DNA from: a virus
Reading direction: 5' to 3' (one strand)
DNA: 64,000 nucleotides
Virus record (IMG/VR): IMGVR_UViG_3300044970_001297
Span: 28,789-92,788 of that record
Position 1 is the stretch's first letter. Each line of letters starts with the position of its first letter. Positions 44,296-53,800 of the stretch are shown here, in pieces. The translations under genes were made by a program, and so were the position numbers. Under the pieces are notes generated by a model. The model saw only the letters and a program-made list of their open reading frames with translations, searched no databases and was not told the origin of the DNA.

Positions 44296-44687
44296 ACAAG
44301 ATACGAAAAAACCTGTTCAAGGATCTTGATCTTGACTTTTCCCCGCATCCGATGACGGGTGATGTCCCACAGAAAAAGGACGAGGAGGCGGTTAAGCGAT
44401 CCATAAGAAACCTTGTCCTCATGAACAAGTACGACAAGCCGTTCAAGCCAGAGATAGACTCGCGACTGACAAGGCTCCTGTTTGAGCCAGCAACTCCCAT
44501 CACAGCGGTGATGTTGCGATCCAACATCATCGATCTTCTCAACAGATACGAGCCAAGAGCCAAGATAAACGATGTCATTGTCGTATTCAACGATGTGAAG
44601 AACATGTTTGAGGTAAGCATATCGTTCATGCTTATGAATACGAGGCAATCATCAAGGATGTTCCTAACCATAGAAAGGCTGAGATAA
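44292..44687 (+). CDS. 25: baseplate wedge gp25-like
   Basis: The 131-residue protein has LLFEPATPITAVMLRSNIIDLLNRYEPRAKINDV, including the EPR motif of the gp25/TssE family. It overlaps the upstream stop by four bases and abuts gp6. gp25 sits at the sheath-baseplate junction and starts sheath assembly. Confidence 0.9.
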   Translation: MNKIRKNLFKDLDLDFSPHPMTGDVPQKKDEEAVKRSIRNLVLMNKYDKPFKPEIDSRLTRLLFEPATPITAVMLRSNIIDLLNRYEPRAKINDVIVVFNDVKNMFEVSISFMLMNTRQSSRMFLTIERLR

Positions 44688-46535
44688 ATGCCTAATCGCG
44701 CACTGACAACTCCAGTAACCAATCTGGATTTCGACTCCATAAAGAACAACCTCAAGACATATCTGTCTGATACGGAGGAGTTCAGCGATTTTGACTACGA
44801 GGGATCGGGAATCAATGTGCTTCTCGACCTACTTGCATACAACACCCATTACATGGCATTGTATACGAACATGCTTGCGTCCGAATCGTTCATCGATTCT
44901 GCTGTGCTGAGGAGATCTATTGTTTCCCTCGCCAAGAATCTTGGCTATGTCCCCAAGTCTAGGGTTTCTTCGACTGCAATCGTGGATGTTCAGTTTGGAA
45001 CCACGGCGGGTGTTCCATCCACGGTTCCACAAGGCACCAAGTTCTATGCCACGAAGGATGGCACGGACTTTACCTTCACGACAACCGAGGCATTCAGCAT
45101 AGACAAGAGCAGTGTTCCATACACGGCGACCGATGTAGAGATAAGGCAAGGTATCTACAAATCCGCTTCATTCATCTACAGCACCGATAGCAACTCCACG
45201 AAGTTTGAGATCCTTTCGGACAAGATAGATCGTTCACTCACAAAGATCTATGTGATGGCATCCCCATCGGATCTTACCAATGCGGACATTTCGTGGAAGG
45301 AAAACAGCAAGTTCATAGATCTGACTGCAACCAGCAAGGTCTATTTCATCAACGAGAACTATCGCGGAAACTATGAAGTTAGTTTTGGAGATGGCATCTT
45401 TGGAGCCAAGCCAGACGAGGGGAGTTTCATAACGATAGTCTACTTTGAGACAGACGGTCTGCTTGGAAACGACATCGGCAAGCGAGACACAGCGGATCTT
45501 CGCTCGTTTGAATTTGGCGGAATCGGTGGCGACGATTTCAATTCTGTAGTGACAACCACAACGCCTTCATATGGCGGTGGAGACAGGGATTCAAGCGAGA
45601 AGGTAAGATACACAGCCCCCAAGTTCTATCAGGCTCAGGATAGGGCTGTGACGGTCAACGACTTCGAATCAATAATCCTCAGCGAGTATTCCGCAGCGGA
45701 TGCTGTGCGAGTTTGGGGAGGAGAGGAGAACGATCCACCGATGCACGGCAAGGTGTTCGTCTCCATACTGCCAAAGAACACGGCATTGTTGAGTGACAAG
45801 CAAAAGGAAGCGGTCAAGCGGGACATACTCGACAAGAAGAAGATAGTTTCCGTCACTCCAGAGTTGGTAGACCCAGACTATACATTCATAAATGTGAATT
45901 GTCGGGTAACATATGATTCGGGCAGGGCATTCGTATCCGAGCCAGATATGCGTCAGATGGTGTCACTTGCCATCAGAAACTACTTCAATCTGTATCTTGG
46001 AAAGTTCAATGGGCCATTCAGATACTCTTCGTTGTCTAGATTGATTGACTTGTCGAGCAACAGCGTGGTTAGCAATAGAATAGACACTACGATTTACAAG
46101 AAGATAATCCCAACCCTTTCATCCGCAGGAAACTACACACTTGACTTCGGGATCCCGATCAACCACCCATATGATGGCTATGACCTGAGCATCGTCAAGA
46201 CATCCGTGTTCAAGCACAAGGACATCAAGGGAAACATCAAGAACTGCTTCATAGAGGACAATGGGCGAGGCAGACTCACGATGTACACATACAATGGATT
46301 GAAGAAGGTCATTGTCAAGGACAAGTTGGGAACAATCGACTATGCTACTGGAAAGGTTTCGATGGTTGGATTCAATCCCGTTGGAACAGGAGAACTTGCA
46401 TACATCGTGTTTGAGGTCACGCCAGATCAGAGGTTCGACATAATCCCAAAGAGAAATCAGGTTCTCACACTGGATCCAAATGCAGCGAACCCAATACGGG
46501 TGAACTTCATTGACACTGCCGTTGGAAACTACTGA
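44688..46535 (+). CDS. 6: baseplate wedge gp6-like
   Basis: The 615-residue protein contains FDYEGSGINVLLDLLAYNTHYMALYTNMLASESFIDSA and VTVNDFESIILSEYSAADAVRVWGGEENDPP, the core motifs of T4 gp6 (660 residues). gp6 rings join the six wedges. Its stop overlaps the start of the next gene (TGATG). Confidence 0.9.
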   Translation: MPNRALTTPVTNLDFDSIKNNLKTYLSDTEEFSDFDYEGSGINVLLDLLAYNTHYMALYTNMLASESFIDSAVLRRSIVSLAKNLGYVPKSRVSSTAIVDVQFGTTAGVPSTVPQGTKFYATKDGTDFTFTTTEAFSIDKSSVPYTATDVEIRQGIYKSASFIYSTDSNSTKFEILSDKIDRSLTKIYVMASPSDLTNADISWKENSKFIDLTATSKVYFINENYRGNYEVSFGDGIFGAKPDEGSFITIVYFETDGLLGNDIGKRDTADLRSFEFGGIGGDDFNSVVTTTTPSYGGGDRDSSEKVRYTAPKFYQAQDRAVTVNDFESIILSEYSAADAVRVWGGEENDPPMHGKVFVSILPKNTALLSDKQKEAVKRDILDKKKIVSVTPELVDPDYTFINVNCRVTYDSGRAFVSEPDMRQMVSLAIRNYFNLYLGKFNGPFRYSSLSRLIDLSSNSVVSNRIDTTIYKKIIPTLSSAGNYTLDFGIPINHPYDGYDLSIVKTSVFKHKDIKGNIKNCFIEDNGRGRLTMYTYNGLKKVIVKDKLGTIDYATGKVSMVGFNPVGTGELAYIVFEVTPDQRFDIIPKRNQVLTLDPNAANPIRVNFIDTAVGNY

Positions 46536-48532
46536 TGAATACCGTACCTCTTCTATTCAATGGCACAGCAGCCACTCCACCCGCAACGCTCGCGTTGTCG
46601 GAGGAATCACCAAGGATACTAAAGAGGTTTGGGCCAAGCAACCTGATAGTCGATCAGGTGCCAGATTTCATAAACAGGGATCATACCACATTCCGTGCAT
46701 TTGTCGAAGCGTACTACGAATGGATGGAACGAGTCGAGAACCCATTTGGAATAATCGATAGTTTCACCGAACTGACGGATGTTGATCGTTCCCTTGGAAT
46801 ATTCTTTCTGGATTTCAGGGAGACATATCTCAAGAACTTTCCATACCAACTCGCGCGCGATTCGAATGGGAACATCGTCAGCGAAGCGAACTTCATAAAG
46901 AACATTCGCGAGTTCTACAGGTCGAAGGGAACTGAGAAGGCATACAAGTTCCTGTTCAGACTCATATACAACGCCGTCGCGGAAGTCTACTATCCATCGA
47001 AGGACATACTGCGAACATCCGATGGCAAGTGGACGGAGCCTGTATCGATAAAGACCACAAGCAATGGCGGCACAGGAAACTATGCGATTGAGGGAAGTCA
47101 GGTTTATCAACTTGATCCCATCAGCGGAGAAGTGATAGGATCCGCCGTGGTTAAGCAAGTCGTTCAATATAGGAAGAACTACTACGACATAACCGAGATA
47201 TATCTCAGGGATCTCATCGGTGATTTCCTCCCAAACAGGGAAGTGAAGTCCACAACCCTTGGATTCAGCGAGACGATATATCCAGTCGTGACACAGGTGG
47301 ACATATTGTCAAGTGGTCGCAACTATTCAGCCACCGATTCACTTGTAGTCACCAATACGGGGAATGGAATCGGTCTGTCCGTCGCCATTGAAACCATAAA
47401 CGAACGCGGACAGATAACGGCAATAAAGGTCATAGACTCTGGAATAGGCTACGAGCAGAACAAGGTAAATGTCACTGCCTCGACAAACAGCGGCGATGGA
47501 AACCTAAGCACAAGGGTGATTGTCGGTGGAGTCAGTCGCTATCCAGGATTCTATTCTGGCAATGATGGAAGGTTGAGTTCCAACAAGAGGATATTCGACG
47601 GGACATACTATCAGGACTTCTCATATGTCCTCAGGTGCGAGGTCGCCTTCAAGGAATATGCGGAGACCTACAAGAAACTGATACACCCAGCGGGATTCAA
47701 GATGTTCGGTGAGGTCTTGATCAAGCGGAACATAATAGACTCCCTTCCATTCCATTCCGAGTTTCAGCGATACGAGATTCCGTACATCGGACACTACACC
47801 CCATATAGGATGGGTACTACAGCGGATCTGTACTATGTGTATCCAAATGGATTCAATCCAAGGGGAAACACATTCAGTTCGTATCAGAACTACGGGTCTA
47901 GTGGTGGTAAACTGATACTCACTCCTATTGGATTCACATTCTCTCCTGGCATGACATGGGCAAGCATAGCCGCGATTGGTTCCAGCGGAAATGCGATTGT
48001 CGCCAATCTATTTGAGTTTGCCTACATGGGAGCCACACAGGCTGCTTTCTACCTCAAAAGCATAGACTTCAATCTATTGGATCCAACATCCGTCACTGGT
48101 GGTGGATTTGTGGAGGGAAGCACTGTATCGCTTGTCGGGGGAAGTGGAAACACCGCCTCACTTCAAATGATACGCTTCGGACTTGGAATAGTTCCAGAAA
48201 CTGGCGGATACACCCACAACGCGCAGGGCGCACCGCTTGGCAGCAGCCTTGGATTTGAGGGATACATAGAAGCACAGGGATTTAGTTATTCATATTGGGA
48301 AGTGTATCATCACCCGAATGTCAGGGGAACCGTGGGATATTCAAGCATATGGAGCGGTGGAACTGGTCAAGGTGCTTCTTTTGGAGATGCCAACATCGGA
48401 AGATTCTTCAAGATGCCAATAGGATATCATTTCCATTCAAATCCTGCTGGAACTCCATACGCTGGAACAACAGGCGCAAACAACGAGTATGGTCTGATTG
48501 AATCAACATCACTAGCATCACCGAACTTCTAA
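46535..48532 (+). CDS. baseplate/structural protein with YYEWME motif (gp7 position)
   Basis: The 665-residue protein has FRAFVEAYYEWMERVENPFGIIDSFTELTDVDRSL, then FIKNIREFYRSKGTEKAYKFLFRLIYN and YYPSKDILRTSDGKW. It is widespread in T4-like marine phages between gp6 and gp8, in the place of gp7. The C-terminal half (from about 430) is Gly-rich and beta-like with NGFNPRG and GTVGYSSIWSGGTGQG. Exact equivalence to T4 gp7 (1032 residues) is not shown. Confidence 0.7.
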   Translation: MNTVPLLFNGTAATPPATLALSEESPRILKRFGPSNLIVDQVPDFINRDHTTFRAFVEAYYEWMERVENPFGIIDSFTELTDVDRSLGIFFLDFRETYLKNFPYQLARDSNGNIVSEANFIKNIREFYRSKGTEKAYKFLFRLIYNAVAEVYYPSKDILRTSDGKWTEPVSIKTTSNGGTGNYAIEGSQVYQLDPISGEVIGSAVVKQVVQYRKNYYDITEIYLRDLIGDFLPNREVKSTTLGFSETIYPVVTQVDILSSGRNYSATDSLVVTNTGNGIGLSVAIETINERGQITAIKVIDSGIGYEQNKVNVTASTNSGDGNLSTRVIVGGVSRYPGFYSGNDGRLSSNKRIFDGTYYQDFSYVLRCEVAFKEYAETYKKLIHPAGFKMFGEVLIKRNIIDSLPFHSEFQRYEIPYIGHYTPYRMGTTADLYYVYPNGFNPRGNTFSSYQNYGSSGGKLILTPIGFTFSPGMTWASIAAIGSSGNAIVANLFEFAYMGATQAAFYLKSIDFNLLDPTSVTGGGFVEGSTVSLVGGSGNTASLQMIRFGLGIVPETGGYTHNAQGAPLGSSLGFEGYIEAQGFSYSYWEVYHHPNVRGTVGYSSIWSGGTGQGASFGDANIGRFFKMPIGYHFHSNPAGTPYAGTTGANNEYGLIESTSLASPNF

Positions 48533-48533
48533 A

Positions 48534-50831
48534 ATGGCAAACAACGCTCTAAAAAACCTCCTGAAGACAGATCTCGTAGACAACATAAAGTCCGAGATAT
48601 CCAACAGCAACTACTACTATCTGTTTGTCGGAAGATCGACTCCATATAGCGATGACGCAGCAACTGCTACTGTGGAGAGCGACACCAATCCACCCTCCGT
48701 GGGCGAGTCGTCAAGAAATCAATACGACTGCTACCGCAACATGCTGCTTGCAAAGAGGATACGATCAGAGCATATACGGTTCATCGTCCCAAAGATAGAT
48801 TGGACATATGGAACCGCATACACTGCGTATTCCGAGACCACCGACATGTCTGGAGAGGATTTCTATGTCGTTACCACGGAATACAATGTCTACAAGTGCA
48901 TGGGTGCGAATGGACTCTCGACCATAATGCCAACGGGTCGATCCACGGACATCATAAGTTTGTCCGATGGATATCGTTGGAAGTACATCTACACGGTTCC
49001 TGAGAACGACATAGAATATATCACCCTTGAGTACATTCCCATATTCGTATCACTTGGCGAGTATCCCGAGCAGAGGGAGGTTCAGAATACCACCAAGGCT
49101 GGAACCATAGATACCGTTTCCATCAACGCGACACTAAGTCCAACCTTCTCCAAGATATTTGCAAACAACAGGGCAATAAGCAATATTTACAAGCCGACTA
49201 TCTCATCGGAACTTGGGATCACAGTAAATGCCGCTGGTTCTACATACATCTCATTCTCTCCAGTTGGCGAGGATGCCGATCCATCCAACGACTATTGGAA
49301 CAACTACGCGATCTATGTCAGCGAAGGACCAGGTGTCGGGCAATACTTCAGGATACTTGATTTCGTCAAGGGTGGTTCTGGAATAAGTTACTACTATGCG
49401 AATGTGTATCCTGCAATTGACCGTGAACTCACGGAAAGCAGCATATTCAAGATTGTTCCCAATGTGGTTGTAGATGGAGACGGTTCGGAGGCAATCGTCA
49501 TTCCAACCACCACTTTCGAGAAGAAGATATCTGCCCTGTCGATTGTCAATGGAGGAAAGAACTACACATACGCAAAGCCAAGGGTGACAACTGAAAGCGG
49601 AAGCGTCGATATTGGAGCGCAGATCACGCTTCTGAACAACTCTATATCAACAAGCCTCTCCACCCCGAAGGGTCATGGATACAACGCTGTCAAGGAACTT
49701 GGCGCATCCAACATAATGATCGTGGTCGAGATAGAGGGAACGCAGAACGACAAGATAACTACTCGCAACGAGTATCGTCAGTTTGGACTCATCAAGAATC
49801 CATTCCTTTACGGTGGCTCAACTCTTGCTGGCTACGATGGGGCGAACATTTCGGAAATGCTAATAAAGAAGCAGCCAGGAAAGGATCCATACACAGCCGA
49901 GTCGTTCATTGCGGGAAATTACATAGTTGGCAAGGAAACAAAGGCAACGGCAAAGGTTGTTGATTGGCAAACGACTCCAGGTTCAAAGTTCCACAAGTTG
50001 TTCGTGACCAATATAGTCGGTGACTTCAGGTTGTCCGAGGATGCATCGGATAGCGTCAGGGTCTACTACGCAAGTGGGTTCTCTGCTGCCTTTGCCACAG
50101 GGGATACAGTCAATCAATATGTCGGAACCATAGGCGTGACTCTTTCCGCATCGGGAACCATAACATCATATGACTATTACGACAAGAGCATATTGATAGA
50201 CACGACTTTGGGATCTTTTGCCAGTGGAAAGACCATGACCTTCTCTGGTGGCTATACCCTCAGTGGAGCGGACATCGTGGAGGTTGACGAGGAGTTCGGT
50301 GAGTACATAAGTCAGATTGAATTTGGATCAACTGGTGGAAGCGAAGTTCTCACCTTTGGTGGGGACGAAATATTCGGGCGAATCGCCTCAACAGCATTCT
50401 CTCCAAAGCAGACTGTTGATTTCGGTGAATATGACCTTACAACAAAACTTACCATTTCCGATACCAATCCACTGACAGATGGATCTATTGCAAGTTCTTC
50501 GGCGTTTGACGGAACCTTGTCGCAGACCGATTCGATCACCTTGAAGAAAGTCACTGCGGACATCATCGACTTCAAGGTGAATGGTGGCTTGGGGTTCACT
50601 GGCATTGCGACTCTTTCCAATGTCAAGGGAACATTCAACACAACTGATCGGCTGAAGTTCACCCCCTATGGTTCAACAGCCGAAACCACTCTGACAACAA
50701 CGACTGTGACCAGCATACAGCCACCAGAACTGACGATAGGATCGGGAGATTTGTTATACATAGAAAATGTACGCCCGATTGAAAGAAATTTGGAGCAACT
50801 GGAACAATTCAAGATTGTTATCGGTTTCTAG
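48534..50831 (+). CDS. 8: baseplate wedge gp8-like with extended C-terminus
   Basis: The 765-residue protein starts like T4 gp8: YYYLFVGRSTPYSDD, NMLLAKRIRSEHIRFIVPKIDWTYGTAYTAYSE and FYVVTTEYNVYKCMGANGLSTIMPTGRST, then DGYRWKYIYTVPENDIEYITLEYIPI. T4 gp8 has 334 residues. The remaining ~400 here are beta-rich, Thr/Ser/Gly-rich repeats (TFSGGYTLSGADIVEV, FDGTLSQTDSITL), perhaps an added surface domain. Confidence 0.8.
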   Translation: MANNALKNLLKTDLVDNIKSEISNSNYYYLFVGRSTPYSDDAATATVESDTNPPSVGESSRNQYDCYRNMLLAKRIRSEHIRFIVPKIDWTYGTAYTAYSETTDMSGEDFYVVTTEYNVYKCMGANGLSTIMPTGRSTDIISLSDGYRWKYIYTVPENDIEYITLEYIPIFVSLGEYPEQREVQNTTKAGTIDTVSINATLSPTFSKIFANNRAISNIYKPTISSELGITVNAAGSTYISFSPVGEDADPSNDYWNNYAIYVSEGPGVGQYFRILDFVKGGSGISYYYANVYPAIDRELTESSIFKIVPNVVVDGDGSEAIVIPTTTFEKKISALSIVNGGKNYTYAKPRVTTESGSVDIGAQITLLNNSISTSLSTPKGHGYNAVKELGASNIMIVVEIEGTQNDKITTRNEYRQFGLIKNPFLYGGSTLAGYDGANISEMLIKKQPGKDPYTAESFIAGNYIVGKETKATAKVVDWQTTPGSKFHKLFVTNIVGDFRLSEDASDSVRVYYASGFSAAFATGDTVNQYVGTIGVTLSASGTITSYDYYDKSILIDTTLGSFASGKTMTFSGGYTLSGADIVEVDEEFGEYISQIEFGSTGGSEVLTFGGDEIFGRIASTAFSPKQTVDFGEYDLTTKLTISDTNPLTDGSIASSSAFDGTLSQTDSITLKKVTADIIDFKVNGGLGFTGIATLSNVKGTFNTTDRLKFTPYGSTAETTLTTTTVTSIQPPELTIGSGDLLYIENVRPIERNLEQLEQFKIVIGF

Positions 50832-50842
50832 GAGCAAAGTAG

Positions 50843-53800
50843 ATGCCTTCTCACGATTTAGAACTTTTCAATGTAACTCCGTACTATGATGATTTCAATG
50901 AGGATAAGAGATTTCTACGGATGTTGTTCCGCCCAGGGTATGCTGTTCAGTCAAGAGAACTGACGCAACTACAGACACTGCTCCAAAATCAAATCGGGAT
51001 ATTTGGTGATCACATCTTCAAGGACGGAAGCGTCGTAATCGGTGGACAGATCACCACACAGACCCTCAATTTCGTTCGCCTCAGACCACAATCCCTGCAA
51101 ACTGCCACAACTCCGGTGGCAAAGACGCTGACATCGGATGAAGTTGTCGGTTACAACATCATTCAAAGGGATGTCGATGACAACATAATTGCTAAGGCGA
51201 AGGTGATAAGCCTTCTTCCTTCCTACAGTGCTGCCGATGACTATGCTGTGGCTATCGTCAGTTACATGTCTGGCAACGAGTTTACCGCTGGTGCAACCGT
51301 GGAGTTCGATACTCCAAATCTTCTATACGCTGCAATAGCCACAGATTCATCGACGGTTCCTTTCAAGGGTGATTGCCGAACAGTTGCAGTTGCCGAGGGT
51401 ATCTTCTACATCAATGGATTCTTTGTAAAGACAAACAACCAACTTCAGCCAGCATACGCGATAACGGATGAGATACGGCAGTTTGCCAATCCAACTGGTT
51501 CGATGGGACTGAATGTCAAGTCAACGATAGTCTCCGAGCGCGATGACTTTACGCTGCGGGATCCAGCCAACGGAAGTTACAACTACAATGCTCCTGGATC
51601 ACATCGTTATAGAATAGATCTTGAACTCATATTCACTGGCGTTTCCGATCAAACCAATTTCTTCGAACTAGTCAGATACGATGCTGGCGAAGTTGTGAAG
51701 AAGTTCGACAATTCTCAGTATCCAGAACTTGTCAAGATGTTTGCTCAGAAGAACTACGAGCAAACTGGAAATTACATTGTCAAGCCATTCTCCATCACCA
51801 TGAAGGAGAAGGACGCCACCACTCTGTATGCCGAGATCGGAACTGGAAAGGCTTATGTCTATGGACATGAGTACGAGTCTGCGTTCAAGGATCAGGTTGA
51901 GATTCCAAAAGCCAGGGAAGTTGGGGAATTCGAAGAGATTGAAGCACAAAATCGATTCGACAACTATGTCGTTGGAAAGTACAAGACACAACTTGGATTT
52001 GGTTACGCGGATAATCCTGGACGAGCGCAGTATCATACAGATCTATCGTTTTTATTCTATGGAATCGATGAGCAAGGAAATCCAGGAAATAGACCAATCC
52101 TTGTATACGGAACAACTGGCGCACCACTGACAACGACACATTATATTTCAAATGGATTTTCTGGTGCGGTATTCACGGCTTTAATGCACAAATTGGAACT
52201 TGGCTCCTCAGGAAATCAAGGAAATCATAGTCTGTTTCCCATAGGACAAAATGGTGCTGCTTATGGTCTGGAGATGAAGGCGTACCTTTCAAACATCAGT
52301 GTTTTAAGAGAGCCAACAACATCTGCACCAAATGCAAAACTAAATCTGTACAGTATAAATCAAAAAACTGGCGAATCAAGCAGAGTATTGTTTGATTTGG
52401 ACACTCTGCGGGATGTTGTCCCAGAGAGCAACAGCCTATTGCCGAAGTTCAATAATTTTGCAAATCAAAAGTTGTTGTTTCCGTTGAACGGAGATGTTCC
52501 GACCACTCTGATCAAAGACAACGACAAGATATCATATACACACACCGTCTATCGGTCATTTTCTGTAATCGATGGTGTGAATGAGCAACCAGCAATCGTA
52601 GTTGATCTTAATGATAGTTCATATAGTTGGTGTAATCAATATGGCAATGTGCCAGAAGCAAACAATGAGATAGTACTGACCAAGGGCGACGGGTACTATC
52701 TCATGTGGCAAGGCTCATCGAATGCATCTGCATCACAGGGAAATGCTTCTTATCCCCATCAAGGTGAAATACTGAGAATAGTTGAACCAGGAGTTCCAAA
52801 TGTCTCTGTAAATGCTGGCCCAAACAACAATTTCATTGTCGAATTCCCAACGGCAAAGATAACGGTGAACGGCAACGCCATTCAGTTCACCAAACCACTA
52901 TTTCCTGGTCAATGGGTTCTTGTTGGACGGGTTCGTGCCAAAAATCAAGTTCCAAGCAGCACTTCATATAACAAGATACGAATCAAGACTCTTCAGACGG
53001 GTGCTACGGAGACTATTTCCTCTGGATTGCAGACGAGTAAGCGGGTAATAAACGAATCACAATCATATGCCAACAATGTTGGAATATTCTCTTTGTATTT
53101 CCTTCTCGACAAGGCAGATGTCTTCAAAATCGACAGGGTCATTGACCTAACAGATGGTAATAGCGGAAATGACATCTCCTATAAGTTCGAATTTGATTCT
53201 GGTCAACGAGACAGCGTCTACGGATTGGGTAGGCTATATGTGAAGTCTAAGTATATCGGAGACTTCACAAGTTCTACTCCATTAGAAGAACCAACATACA
53301 ACTTCCGCGTTGAATATTCATATTTTACACACAGCGGATATGGTCCATTCGTGAAGGAATCCTATGCCAATTCTGGTGTATCATACGAAAACATCCCTGT
53401 GTTCAGCGATCCAAAAACTGGTGAGTCTATAAATCTAGTCAACGCAATCGATTTCCGTCCAGTTGAAACAATAATCGGATACAGACAACGCGGGGTGACG
53501 GGAAGTTTTTCCGCTGATGCATCAGCAGGATCGAACAATATCCCCGTTCTTGCATACGAAGGTGGATTCATTCCAGACAACTACTCCATCAAGAGCGATT
53601 ACACGGCATACTTGCCAAGAATCGACAAGATAGTGGTTTCCAAGAACATCTCTGCGGATGAAGAGAACACCACGATCAGGCGCATTCCTGGAATCGCCAG
53701 TGATTCTCCGCAGATACCAGAGGATCTAAACGAGTCGATGACTATTTCGATTCTCAGCATTCCTGCATATACTTACAATCCAGACGATGTGAAGACAAAC